The notes beneath the pieces were generated by a model. That model saw only the letters and a program-made list of their open reading frames with translations. It was not told the origin of the DNA and made no database searches. From Zhongshania aliphaticivorans (lineage in GTDB: Bacteria > Pseudomonadota > Gammaproteobacteria > Pseudomonadales > Spongiibacteraceae): DNA of 64,000 nt. Both the position numbers and the translations under genes were made by a program. Shown in pieces: positions 43,125-51,488 of the stretch (position 1 is the first letter of the stretch; each line of letters opens with the position of its first letter). The stretch spans positions 818,742 through 882,741 of the forward strand of contig NZ_CACSIK010000001.1 of the NCBI RefSeq assembly GCF_902705875.1, given 5' to 3'.

Positions 43125-43796
43125 CTAAAACGGGCATGGGCAGTGAATGGACAAGGGCTCATGAGTGACGGGATGATTGAAGTCTAAGGAACTGGCATGA
43201 AGGCATAACCTTGATGCGAGCGTGTTTGAATTTTCAGAATAATACAAATCACAGCCCAATATGGGGTGGCCTATTAAGTGACTGTGTAGGCGTAATTGGT
43301 GGGTTCTTCCTGTTAGCGGTGTAAAAAGGACTCGGGTTCTTGTGGGGGCGTGTAAGCGAGAGATTACCTTAAAGTGACTTTGTGCTGGCTTACCTAGGGT
43401 GTTGCATATTTTTAGTTTCGGAAACTGCTCGGGGTCTTTGGCAATGCCTGCATTGATAATGCCTTCGTCCTCGTCGATATGTCCCATTAGCTCACTGGTA
43501 TAGGTCTTTTTGACTTTCCGCTCTTGAAATTGTCTGCCTAGGTTAGCATTAGCCGCTTTATTTAAAGCCAATATCATAATACCCGAGGTGCCAAAGTCTA
43601 GGCGGTGAACCATGGTGATTTGAGGAAAGGCCTTGCGCATTCGGAAGTGAACGGAGTCTTGATTTAGCGGGTTCTTGCCCGATAAGCTCAACAACCCGCT
43701 GGGTTTGTTGAGTAGCAAAATATCATCGTCCTGAAAGAGAATACGAATATCCTCTTTACAGGGAGGCGCAATGAAGTTGTCGCCTTGCTTAGTCAA
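43125..43796 (-). CDS. RluA-family RNA pseudouridine synthase
   Basis: A 223-residue protein. ILLLNKPSGLLSLSGK (about 25-40) opens the catalytic domain, MVHRLDFGTSGIMILALNK (about 62-80) is the RluA motif II with the catalytic Asp in HRLDxxTSG, and PLTGRTHQLRLHSHLIGHPILGCDLYY (about 160-186) closes it. It isomerises uridine in rRNA or tRNA in the cytoplasm. It lacks the S4 RNA-binding domain and is short, like RluA. The start is a TTG at 43796, the only start that leaves the frame intact, five bases after the MarR gene's stop. That start is uncertain. Confidence 0.9.
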   Translation of the reverse strand: MTKQGDNFIAPPCKEDIRILFQDDDILLLNKPSGLLSLSGKNPLNQDSVHFRMRKAFPQITMVHRLDFGTSGIMILALNKAANANLGRQFQERKVKKTYTSELMGHIDEDEGIINAGIAKDPEQFPKLKICNTLGKPAQSHFKVISRLHAPTRTRVLFTPLTGRTHQLRLHSHLIGHPILGCDLYYSENSNTLASRLCLHASSLDFNHPVTHEPLSIHCPCPF

Positions 43797-43801
43797 TGAT
43801 G

Positions 43802-44332
43802 TCAGCTTCTGATTTTAGAAAATTCATCGTCCATGCGCATAAACATGTACACACCCATTTTGTTCTCTTCGTCAGAGAAGTTTTCGGTTATGCGTTTAAT
43901 GACATTGCATGCGCTTGCAATCATTTCTTCACAATGTTGTTCACCGGCAGGTGTTAAGGTGATGAGCTTCTCTCTTCCAGAGTTGGGGTCTTCTTCCAGC
44001 TCTATATAATTTAATGGGGCTTTTGAGAGCGCGCGAAGAGCCTTGGAGACGCTACTGCTGGTAATGTCATACCAGTTGGTCATCATTCTTACGATATCTT
44101 TGCGGCTGATAGCCGTTGAGCCTTCATTGCGAAGAGATTCCGATCGCAATATCCACATAATGACTGTTTGGTGACGATCAAGCCGTCCGCACTCCATAAG
44201 TCCTGCTTCTATTTTCATCCCAATAGAGAAGTGAATAGGGTAGAAATAGTCCAAAAACATATTGGGTGCAGTTTCTTTGGTGACGGGTACGTCGTCGTGT
44301 TTTTTCCAGTTACTTCTCAATTTTCTATCCAA
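43802..44332 (-). CDS. MarR-family transcriptional regulator
   Basis: Up to 176 residues from TTG 44332, or about 152 from ATG 44260; neither has a strong ribosome site. Residues 60-130 hold the winged helix: SRKDIVRMMTNWYDITSSSVSKALRALSKAPLNYIELEEDPNSGREKLITLTPAGEQH (split in blocks, with recognition helix SSSVSKALRAL and wing SGREKLI). Helices at both ends form the dimer. MarR proteins usually repress until a phenolic or similar ligand binds. It is divergent from the aldehyde-dehydrogenase/P450 operon, and a 15-bp-arm inverted repeat over that operon's promoter is its most likely operator. Confidence 0.85.
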   Translation of the reverse strand: MDRKLRSNWKKHDDVPVTKETAPNMFLDYFYPIHFSIGMKIEAGLMECGRLDRHQTVIMWILRSESLRNEGSTAISRKDIVRMMTNWYDITSSSVSKALRALSKAPLNYIELEEDPNSGREKLITLTPAGEQHCEEMIASACNVIKRITENFSDEENKMGVYMFMRMDDEFSKIRS

Positions 44333-44405
44333 AATACTGATTTATATATAAATTTAGGGTTGATTTGGCGTCATGTCAAGATATTTGAAATGAGACATTG
44401 TACGC

Positions 44406-44440
44406 AAAAGAAATAGTGTCCTGTTGACACTGTTTCTTTT
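44406..44440. promoter_or_regulatory. Inverted repeat operator, probable MarR site
   Basis: AAAAGAAATAGTGTC and GACACTGTTTCTTTT are inverted with 14 of 15 positions matched, around a CTGTT centre. The repeat covers the -35 element of the plus-strand promoter, an ideal place for repression. It lies 74 bp from the MarR start. Confidence 0.75.
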
Positions 44441-44452
44441 GGCTTGTAATCT
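44424..44452 (+). promoter_or_regulatory. Sigma-70 promoter of the ALDH-P450 operon
   Basis: A consensus TTGACA (44424-44429) is followed after 17 bases by TAATCT (44447-44452). The TTGACA overlaps the inverted repeat, so promoter and operator are superimposed. Confidence 0.75.
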
Positions 44453-44489
44453 TTGCTGAAACAATAATGTGAAGATACAGGTTACTGAT

Positions 44490-45884
44490 GTGAGTATCAC
44501 CAATTTAGAAACACAGTTCACCACCCTGCGCTGTGCTTATCATTTAGAGCGTTTTCCATCGCTGGCGACCCGTTTAGACCGTTTGCGTCGTATACGCGCC
44601 ATGCTTATTGAAAATGAGTCGGCGTGGTGTGAGGCGCTGTCAGAAGATTTTGGATATCGCTCAGCAGATCAAAGTTCGTTTGCCGATATCACCACCAGTA
44701 TTAAATCGGTCAATCACGCCTTAAAGAATTTGAAATTTTGGATGAAGGCTGAGCGCAGAACGCCGGATCTCAGTTTACGAATGAGTGGTGCTAAGACCTA
44801 TGTGGAAGCCTTTCCAAAAGGGGTTGTGGGTATTGTTAGCCCTTGGAACTTCCCAATTAACTTAGCAATATCACCGCTGGTTTCTGTGTTGGCCGCGGGC
44901 AACCGCGCTTATATCAAGCCTTCAGAAGCCACACCTGCAACGTCTGCGTTGTTAGAAAAGTTGATTTCAGACTATTTTTCTGAAGATGAGGTTGCGGTGG
45001 CGTGTGGTGATGTGGATGTTGCCCAGGCATTTGTGAAGCTACCCTTTGATCATATTATTTATACCGGCGGTGAAACAGTAGCGCGTCATATTATGCGAGA
45101 CGCGGCTGAAAACCTTGTGCCATTAACACTGGAGTTAGGTGGTAAATCACCGGTCATCGTAAGTTCCTCTGCGGATTTAGCGATGACAGCTAAGCGGGTG
45201 GCTTTTGGTAAGTATTTTAATGCTGGCCAAATCTGTATCGCACCAGATTACTTGCTAATTGATGCTGAGCGTTTAGAGCCATTCTTGAGTGAGCTTAAAA
45301 GTGCTGTTGAAAATACAGATTCTTCCCAAGGGTCGGCTGATTCGGTATCTATTGTTAATAATCGTCATCGTCAGCGCTTGGAAAATTTGGTCTCTGAAGG
45401 TGAAAGTAAAAGCGGTCGTGTTATTAAGCTATCCGGGAACAATCAATCTGCTTATGAACTAACGGTTGTCATCGATCCCGCGGATGAGGCAGGAATTAAT
45501 ACCTCAGAGATATTTGGGCCAGTATTGTTGATTAAAACAATGGGTGGCCTCTCTGAGCAAATTGCTTATATCAATAAATCATCACATCCCCTCGTTATTT
45601 ATTACTTTGGCCGCAGCGAAGCGGAGTTCCGACGTGTTGCTTGTGAGACAAGCTCCGGTGGCTTGGTGAAAAATGACGTTATCTTTCAATACGCCAATGA
45701 TGATTTACCCTTTGGCGGTGTTGGCGGTAGCGGTATGGGCAAATATCGCGGTGAATATGGATTTAAAGAATTTTCAAACAGTAGGGCAGTGTACAAATCT
45801 GGATTTATCGATGTGTCTGGCTTTGTAACACCTCCTTATACAGATGTGTTCAGAATGGTTAATAAATTAATGAGGAAAATATGA
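44490..45884 (+). CDS. Aldehyde dehydrogenase (coniferyl-aldehyde type)
   Basis: A 464-residue enzyme. I use the GTG at 44490 because AGG lies 8 bases upstream and the promoter's start site would fall at about 44460; GTG 44469 is possible. PKGVVGIVSPWNFPINLAI near 108-126 is the ALDH Rossmann motif, LELGGKSPVIV near 215-225 contains the general-base Glu, and FNAGQICIAPDYLL near 245-258 has the catalytic Cys. DLPFGGVGGSGMGKY ends the core. It oxidises an aldehyde to an acid with NAD(P). Its order beside a P450 suggests it oxidises the aldehyde that the P450 forms. Its stop overlaps the P450 start as ATGA. Confidence 0.9.
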   Translation: MSITNLETQFTTLRCAYHLERFPSLATRLDRLRRIRAMLIENESAWCEALSEDFGYRSADQSSFADITTSIKSVNHALKNLKFWMKAERRTPDLSLRMSGAKTYVEAFPKGVVGIVSPWNFPINLAISPLVSVLAAGNRAYIKPSEATPATSALLEKLISDYFSEDEVAVACGDVDVAQAFVKLPFDHIIYTGGETVARHIMRDAAENLVPLTLELGGKSPVIVSSSADLAMTAKRVAFGKYFNAGQICIAPDYLLIDAERLEPFLSELKSAVENTDSSQGSADSVSIVNNRHRQRLENLVSEGESKSGRVIKLSGNNQSAYELTVVIDPADEAGINTSEIFGPVLLIKTMGGLSEQIAYINKSSHPLVIYYFGRSEAEFRRVACETSSGGLVKNDVIFQYANDDLPFGGVGGSGMGKYRGEYGFKEFSNSRAVYKSGFIDVSGFVTPPYTDVFRMVNKLMRKI

Positions 45885-47143
45885 ATAATAACGCGATGAA
45901 TACTGCAGACATAGATATCGATAACCTCATTAAGAATATGTTATCGCCGGAGTGTATTAGCAATCCGTATCCAGTTTATAAGCAGCTACGTACCCAGCCA
46001 CCAGTAAATGGTTTGTTGGATTATCCGCCAGGCACAGTACCGGGTGTAGATACGCCGTACCCTGCATGGGTGGTAACACGATACGAAGATGTTGATTATG
46101 TATTGCGCAACCCAGAGATATTTTCTTCAGAAGATCCGATGCAGGCTAACTCTAGTGCGCCAAGCCTAATGTTGGTGAATCACGATAAGCCTCGTCATAC
46201 CTCATTGAGAAATCTGGCAAAAATGGCTTTCACTCCCAAGCGAATTCACGATGATATCGTTGATCGCTTGCGAATTGATGTGAATGAGATTGTAGATCGC
46301 TCGTTAAATGCTGAAATGGATTTTATGGTTGAAGTTGCTGGCGTAATTCCTGCGTTAGTGATGACATATTTGATGGGACTGCCAAAAGAAGATTATAAAC
46401 TATTAGTACGCTGGGCTAACGCGTTTATGGTGTCTTCTGATTTTACCCCCGAAGAGCGCCAAGCTTGTAATGAAGAGCTATTCCATTACTTTGTTGCCAA
46501 TGTAGAAAAGCGTTACCAAGATATTGCTGCAGGTATTGAAGTCTCTGATGATTTGATGACCGCTTTTATTAATGCTGAGTACGAAGGCGATGTGTTAACA
46601 AAACAAGAAGTTATTTTGTTCTGCATCACTTTAGTCGTTGCCGGGGCTGAAACAACAACCTATTTTATTGGTAACCTTCTTGGCGTTATGCTCGAAGATG
46701 ATAGCTGGTTTGATAAATTAAAAACTGATAGAAAAATTATCCGTCCTTTTATGGAAGAGTGTCTGCGTCGCGATGGCCCGCCACAAAGACTGTTCCGCTT
46801 AGTGTTGCAAGACTGCGAAATCTCAGGTCAAAAAATAAAAGCCGGAGATTGGGTCGCTTTCTTTATGGCTGCAGCCAACCATGATGAAAGTGTTTTTCCT
46901 GATCCAGAGAAATTCATTATTGGCCGCAAGAATGTGTCTAAGCACGTCACCTTTGGTCGTGGAATACATCACTGCCTAGGTGCTCCTTTGGCTAGGGTAG
47001 AAGCAGAAATAATGCTTAACGTAATACTAGACAAATGTGATGGTATTAAAGGAAGTATTACTAATTCGCGTCGCCAATCAGGAGGCTTGCTTGCCTACGG
47101 ATTTGCAACATTGCCATTAGAGCTTGTTGGTAAAACCGCCTAA
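45881..47143 (+). CDS. Cytochrome P450, class I bacterial type
   Basis: A 420-residue soluble P450. The I-helix AGAETTTYFIGNL near 248-260 has the acid-alcohol oxygen-activation pair, EECLRRDGPPQRLFR near 287-301 provides the ExxR core, and FGRGIHHCLGAPLARVEAE near 361-379 is the heme loop with its Cys ligand. It has no membrane anchor, as usual in bacteria that use a ferredoxin. It hydroxylates or epoxidises a small hydrophobic compound, perhaps a terpene, steroid or alkyl aromatic. The electron donor is probably the ferredoxin encoded next; no ferredoxin reductase is in the operon. The CYP family cannot be assigned by eye. Confidence 0.95.
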   Translation: MNNNAMNTADIDIDNLIKNMLSPECISNPYPVYKQLRTQPPVNGLLDYPPGTVPGVDTPYPAWVVTRYEDVDYVLRNPEIFSSEDPMQANSSAPSLMLVNHDKPRHTSLRNLAKMAFTPKRIHDDIVDRLRIDVNEIVDRSLNAEMDFMVEVAGVIPALVMTYLMGLPKEDYKLLVRWANAFMVSSDFTPEERQACNEELFHYFVANVEKRYQDIAAGIEVSDDLMTAFINAEYEGDVLTKQEVILFCITLVVAGAETTTYFIGNLLGVMLEDDSWFDKLKTDRKIIRPFMEECLRRDGPPQRLFRLVLQDCEISGQKIKAGDWVAFFMAAANHDESVFPDPEKFIIGRKNVSKHVTFGRGIHHCLGAPLARVEAEIMLNVILDKCDGIKGSITNSRRQSGGLLAYGFATLPLELVGKTA

Positions 47144-47183
47144 TTTATTGTTTGTATATGCAGTTATAGATAAGGGTTAAATA

Positions 47184-47492
47184 GTGCAAGTAATAGTGAC
47201 AGATCGATCCGGTGACGTAGCAGAGTACGATGTTTCTGAGTTTTCAGAGTTGTTTTCTGTACTGGGCGATGAACTGAAAATTGATGCTTTGTGTGGCGGT
47301 TGTTGTTCTTGTGCAACATGCCACATTTATACTGAAATCAGCGATGAGAAATACTTATCGGACTGTACAGAAGAAGAGCAAGACATATTGGATGGTTTAC
47401 TGCATGTGCAGGCTGGAAGCCGCCTACTATGTCAATTAAGCAAGAAAGAAAACGTGGATAGTTTGAAAATAACCATAGCCCAAGCTGAATAG
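47184..47492 (+). CDS. [2Fe-2S] ferredoxin, putidaredoxin-like
   Basis: A 102-residue plant/putidaredoxin-type ferredoxin from GTG 47184, with AAGGGT 7 bases upstream. The cluster cysteines follow C-x5-C-x2-C (LCGGCCSCATCHIY, positions about 37-50) and a distant Cys in LLCQL near 86. Adrenodoxin-type ferredoxins donate electrons to P450s, which fits its position 40 bases after the P450 gene. The extra Cys (GGCC) beside the ligands is unusual. A reductase must come from elsewhere in the genome. Confidence 0.93.
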   Translation: MQVIVTDRSGDVAEYDVSEFSELFSVLGDELKIDALCGGCCSCATCHIYTEISDEKYLSDCTEEEQDILDGLLHVQAGSRLLCQLSKKENVDSLKITIAQAE

Positions 47493-47503
47493 AGGAAATA
47501 ATA

Positions 47504-47935
47504 ATGAGTGATACTGAAGTGAAACAACTTGAAGAAGATAATCTAGCCGTCACCAAAGAATTGTTTGCGAGATTTGGTGCTGGTGATGTGGATGGCATAG
47601 TGGAGTTATTACACGACGATGCACATATCGAGTTTTATGGGCCTAGTGAGATCCCATACGCTGGAGATTACAATGGCTTGGAAGAATGTCGTAAGTTTTT
47701 CACCACAGTTTTGTCATCAGTAAATATCCATGTTTTTGATGCTGAAGAATTCATTTGTGAAAATGATAAAGTCATTGTGGTGGGAAGCCTTCGTTTAACA
47801 ACAAAGGCAAACGGCAACGAAATTAAGTCACCTTTTGTTCATGTTATTACCTGCAAAGATAATAAATGGATTTGGTTCCGTGACTTTATGAATACCACCG
47901 TAGCTTATAAGGCGTTTAGTACAAATGCTGCCTAA
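47504..47935 (+). CDS. SnoaL/NTF2-like protein
   Basis: A 143-residue cone-fold protein of the NTF2-like superfamily: VTKELFARFGAGDVDGIVELLHDDAHIEFYG (about 15-45, in blocks), then YNGLEECRKFFTTVLSSV and NGNEIKSPFVHVITCKDNKWIWFRDFMNTT. SnoaL-type members are isomerases, cyclases or epoxide hydrolases acting on polyketides, terpenes or steroids. GAGGAA lies 6 bases before the ATG. It is 11 bases after the ferredoxin gene, so it probably processes the P450 product, for instance by opening an epoxide. A limonene-epoxide-hydrolase role is plausible, but I do not see its catalytic Asp-Arg-Asp trio with certainty. Confidence 0.8.
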   Translation: MSDTEVKQLEEDNLAVTKELFARFGAGDVDGIVELLHDDAHIEFYGPSEIPYAGDYNGLEECRKFFTTVLSSVNIHVFDAEEFICENDKVIVVGSLRLTTKANGNEIKSPFVHVITCKDNKWIWFRDFMNTTVAYKAFSTNAA

Positions 47936-48302
47936 TCATCGTAATTTCTATTATTCAGATGTGGGCTTATTTTTATTGCTCGCTACGCCATGGCTGAATG
48001 AATGGGTCATCGGCTTAGTTCTATCGTTTGGTGATACTGACTTTTTTGTTGGTTCAGCAAAAACGATGTTAACTACTTTTGTTGGTATTGCTGGTGTCTT
48101 AGGTTTGGGCTTCTCTTTATTGAGATTAAATACTCCCGATAGCCGCTCAATTGTAATGATTAGTTTTTTCGTGAAGTTATTTGCGGGTAGCTGGATGCTA
48201 TTTGCATATTTTCAGGGGATATCTCTGATATTGCTGATATTTGCAGTTGCCGATTTAGGGGCTGCATTGGTTCTGAGTGCTGCATTGATAAAGCAGACCT
48301 GA
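47925..48302 (+). CDS. Four-helix membrane protein, function unknown
   Basis: A 125-residue protein with four likely membrane helices, around 14-32, 44-62, 76-94 and 97-118 (for example LFLLLATPWLNEWVIGLVL and ISLILLIFAVADLGAALVL). The start overlaps the SnoaL-like gene by 11 bases, so it is coupled to it. No family is recognised. It lies directly before the TonB receptor gene; it might help take up or retain the hydrophobic substrate of the operon, but this is conjecture. Confidence 0.6.
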   Translation: MLPNHRNFYYSDVGLFLLLATPWLNEWVIGLVLSFGDTDFFVGSAKTMLTTFVGIAGVLGLGFSLLRLNTPDSRSIVMISFFVKLFAGSWMLFAYFQGISLILLIFAVADLGAALVLSAALIKQT

Positions 48303-48392
48303 GCTATAGATTTTATATAAGGGTAGGAGTGTATGGCTGGCAGTAATGCCGCCATCACTATAAATAAATAGATAATAAATGGTGTGTGAATC

Positions 48393-50744
48393 ATGAATTA
48401 CCTTAAACGAATGATGGCTTTGGCTATTGGTGGCAGTACTGCTGTCACTTTTCCGATGTCAGTTCTAGCTGCAGGTCAGGGGAGCCGCTTACTTGAAGAA
48501 GTAGTGGTTACTGCGCAAAAACGGGAGGAAGACTCTCAAGACATCCCGATTATGATCAGTGCTTTCGGTGCTGAAAAACTTGATGCAATGGGTGTGGAAT
48601 CCACTGCCGATTTGCAAAAAATAACACCGGGCTTAACGTTTACCTACGCTTACGGCTATACCGTTATTTATCTGCGTGGTATTGGTACTGATGCTTTTCT
48701 GCCAAATGCAGACCCCAGCATCGCTACCTATATAGATGGCATTAATATCGGGCCTAGCCAGGGTAAGCAAGATACCCTTGGTGCCGTAAAACGGGTTGAG
48801 GTATTAAAAGGTCCACAGGGTACGCTGTTTGGCCGTAATGCCACTGGTGGTGCAATTAGCATTATTACTGAAGATCCACCAGAAGAATTTACAGGTTACC
48901 TGAAAACGGAAATGGGTAATTATAATGCCAAAGCGAGCCAGTTATATTTGGGCTTGCCTGTAACTGATAGCTTGGGTTTTACCGTTTCTTTGTTTAATAG
49001 TTCTCAAGATCTATATGGTCGTAATGAAGTAAACGGCGCTCCTGGTCCTATGCGGGATGAGTTTGCTGAGGGTGCCCGAGTGAAAATGCGTTGGGACCCG
49101 TTTGACAGCTTTGCGATGACGTTGATCGCCTCGTACGGGAATCAGTTTACGAGTAACTCTTTGTCTCAAGAAAATACCCGTCCTGCACCTGTATTAATGG
49201 CTGGCGCAGAAACCGATGAGTTAGACCGTGTCTGGCACAATAATGACCTAGGCGGTAACTCAACGATGAATGAGTTGTACGGGGCAATATTTGAATGGCA
49301 CCCTGGCCCTGTTGATTTGAAATTCATTTACTCTGAAAACTACGCCAATGTTGATGAGGCCCATTACGATCTGGACTCCACAGCGCAAGCAGAAGCGTAT
49401 TTCTACAGTGCTGACCAGTTCAATGATCAAAAGACCTATGAGCTGCAAGTGATCTCTAATGAGGACACTTGGTTGTCTGAGGATCTGCAGTGGGTGGCCG
49501 GTTTGTATCGACTAGAAGGTGAAGGTGGCTTTGGTAGCCTGTATTTAACCTTAAACCCAGTTGGGGTTGCGGCAAACTTAGTGGGTTTGCCTAGTTTGCT
49601 CTCACCTATCTTGGGTCCACTACTGAATGGGATTCCTGATATTGTTTTAGGTAATGGCGGTATACTTACCACAGAATCGAACTCTGCTTATGCCCAGGCA
49701 ACGTGGTATACAACAGATTGGTTTAATGTCACAGCGGGTGTTCGTTATCAGGAAGAAGTTCGTGGTATTACTAATAGCTACTTAGACGTTGTATTACCTA
49801 CGGCAGGTGATCCACCAAATGATTACTATCGCTCTGGAGATCGTTCACAAAATATTCGTATTTCTGATTTTGAAGCGCCTGATCTTGAAGAAAAAACGCT
49901 TTCGCCTCGTTTGGCTTTACAGTTTTTCCCAACGGATTACCTGCAAATATTCGCCTCGGCGCAACGCGGTTACAAAAGCCCCACGTATAATATTGTGAAC
50001 TTCTTCACCGACCCTGATCCGGTTGAAAGAGAAGAGGCAACTGCTTTTGAGATCGGCTTTAAGTCTGACTTGTTTGACAACACCCTACGCTTAAATGGCG
50101 CTGTGTTTAAGACCAAAATTGAAGGCTTGTTAACCGCGTTAGTGGCTATTCCTTCTGGTGGTATTGTTAGTTTTAAAAATGCCGGTACAGCGGAAATTGA
50201 AGGTGCTGAAATCGATTTTCAGTGGCAGCCAATGTCAAATCTCAACCCCGGCTTAGTATTGAGCGGTGGTGCAACCTATTTAGACGCCTATTACACCGAC
50301 TATAAAAACGGTGCAGGTTTTGATGATGATACTGGTCTGTACTTTGGTGACGACAGCTTAACAGGTGATCCTGCTCGTGACTTTAGTGGTAATCGCATTG
50401 TAAGAACGCCTCGCTTTAGCTCTAGTGTATCGGCCAACCAATTCCTTAGTTTGGGTGACTTTGGTGACTTAGAGTTAGGCGTCGATTATTACTATAACGG
50501 CGGTTATAACACGACCCCTCAAGCATCACCGTACTATATTCAGGATCAGTACGAGACGTGGTCTGGACGTGTTTCATATTTCTATGATCCGCTTGGCTTG
50601 CAGTTAACGGCATTTGTTAACAACGCCAAGGATAAGGAGTATACCCAAGCGATGGTGCAGCAAGACTTTGGTCGAACTGTGACCTTGGCCCCACCACGCA
50701 CTTATGGTCTTAAATTAAAATGGGATTTCGACACTTTGCTCTAA
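48393..50744 (+). CDS. TonB-dependent outer-membrane receptor
   Basis: A 783-residue receptor. The signal peptide (MMALAIGGSTAVTFPMSVLAAG) is followed by the TonB box EEVVVTAQKR near 32-41 and a plug domain with VKRVEVLKGPQGTLFGRNATGGAISIITE near 130-158 (in blocks). A 22-strand barrel follows, ending in the outer-membrane signature with PRTYGLKLKWDF. This is the form common in marine bacteria taking up hydrophobic organics or polyketides, rather than siderophores. An extracellular loop near 390-420 (VAANLVGLPSLLSPILGPLL) is unusually hydrophobic. It closes the P450 operon and probably imports its substrate. A terminator follows after the stop. Confidence 0.95.
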   Translation: MNYLKRMMALAIGGSTAVTFPMSVLAAGQGSRLLEEVVVTAQKREEDSQDIPIMISAFGAEKLDAMGVESTADLQKITPGLTFTYAYGYTVIYLRGIGTDAFLPNADPSIATYIDGINIGPSQGKQDTLGAVKRVEVLKGPQGTLFGRNATGGAISIITEDPPEEFTGYLKTEMGNYNAKASQLYLGLPVTDSLGFTVSLFNSSQDLYGRNEVNGAPGPMRDEFAEGARVKMRWDPFDSFAMTLIASYGNQFTSNSLSQENTRPAPVLMAGAETDELDRVWHNNDLGGNSTMNELYGAIFEWHPGPVDLKFIYSENYANVDEAHYDLDSTAQAEAYFYSADQFNDQKTYELQVISNEDTWLSEDLQWVAGLYRLEGEGGFGSLYLTLNPVGVAANLVGLPSLLSPILGPLLNGIPDIVLGNGGILTTESNSAYAQATWYTTDWFNVTAGVRYQEEVRGITNSYLDVVLPTAGDPPNDYYRSGDRSQNIRISDFEAPDLEEKTLSPRLALQFFPTDYLQIFASAQRGYKSPTYNIVNFFTDPDPVEREEATAFEIGFKSDLFDNTLRLNGAVFKTKIEGLLTALVAIPSGGIVSFKNAGTAEIEGAEIDFQWQPMSNLNPGLVLSGGATYLDAYYTDYKNGAGFDDDTGLYFGDDSLTGDPARDFSGNRIVRTPRFSSSVSANQFLSLGDFGDLELGVDYYYNGGYNTTPQASPYYIQDQYETWSGRVSYFYDPLGLQLTAFVNNAKDKEYTQAMVQQDFGRTVTLAPPRTYGLKLKWDFDTLL

Positions 50745-50761
50745 CCACTTAGGTCAACTTT

Positions 50762-50797
50762 GCGGTGGGCATGTGACGGCGTGTCCTCCGCTTTTTT
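50762..50797 (+). terminator. Rho-independent terminator after the TonB receptor
   Basis: GCGGTGGGCA and TGTCCTCCGC pair with one mismatch and one wobble around a 10-base loop, then TTTTTT. The next gene may still be reached by read-through or from its own promoter. Confidence 0.65.
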
Positions 50798-50823
50798 AAT
50801 TCTAAAATAAAAAGGAAATTATT

Positions 50824-51255
50824 ATGAAATTGAAAACTCGTTTTACCAAAGCGCTTGTTACTGCTTCAATTCTGGCACTTCCGCTATTTACTGCGGCTAG
50901 CCGTGTTAATGCTCAAGCTGAGTTTGTAAACTTTCTCTCTTTGACCGATGGCCCTTTGGCAGTGCTTTATACTCCACTGGGAGATTTAGGTATTTTACCG
51001 GCTGGGATTGAGAATCTTGATGCGATCGTTATCGCGGGGTCGGATATTTTGTTAGCTGGAGATAACCCACTTGATACCGTGCTGGGTTTGGGCGGTCCTC
51101 TAAAGGGACAGTTGATTCCAATATTCGATGTGCTGGTTGAAGACCCCTTATCTACAGTGGATTATATATTAGAGGGTGGCACCATCATTTCGGAAGGCTT
51201 AACGATAATCCCAACCTTGCCGTTGCTAAACTCGCCTTTGATCCCTGAAATGTAA
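50824..51255 (+). CDS. Secreted protein, function unknown
   Basis: A 143-residue protein with a clear signal peptide (KALVTASILALPLFTAASRVNA/QA). AAGGAAA precedes the ATG. The mature part is rich in Leu, Ile, Pro and Gly with a repeated hydrophobic rhythm (DGPLAVLYTPLGDLGILPAG, LDTVLGLGGPLKG, IIPTLPLLNSPLIPEM) and few charges. It has no cysteines. It follows the TonB receptor by 79 bp. A periplasmic or surface binding role for a hydrophobic compound is possible. I do not recognise the family. Confidence 0.6.
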   Translation: MKLKTRFTKALVTASILALPLFTAASRVNAQAEFVNFLSLTDGPLAVLYTPLGDLGILPAGIENLDAIVIAGSDILLAGDNPLDTVLGLGGPLKGQLIPIFDVLVEDPLSTVDYILEGGTIISEGLTIIPTLPLLNSPLIPEM

Positions 51256-51266
51256 TGCACTCTTGC

Positions 51267-51488
51267 TTAGCGAAGCAGGGGTCTTAGCATATTTTCTAGA
51301 CCATTGAGTTTTATCTCGTACATGAGTGCGAGCTGCTCGCCTAGCTTACCTGCCGGAAACCCCTGTTTGTGAAACCAAACTAAATAGGGTTCCGGCAGTT
51401 CTAGTAATTTTCGCCCCTTATACTTGCCGAAAGGCATAACCTGATTTACGGCATCTAATAATTGCTGTGGGTCTTGATCAAATGGCAT
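51267..51488 (-). CDS. DUF3820 family protein
   Basis: A 73-residue protein from ATG 51488. Upstream in-frame codons overlap the TetR gene's end and are not expected to be coding. VNQVMPFGKYKGRKLLELPEPYLVWF near 13-38 is the hallmark of DUF3820 (QSregVF_b), a family seen in many gammaproteobacteria; the F-G-K-Y-K-G core is kept. The role is unknown. The stop is in a small hairpin with the convergent secreted-protein gene. Confidence 0.85.
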   Translation of the reverse strand: MPFDQDPQQLLDAVNQVMPFGKYKGRKLLELPEPYLVWFHKQGFPAGKLGEQLALMYEIKLNGLENMLRPLLR

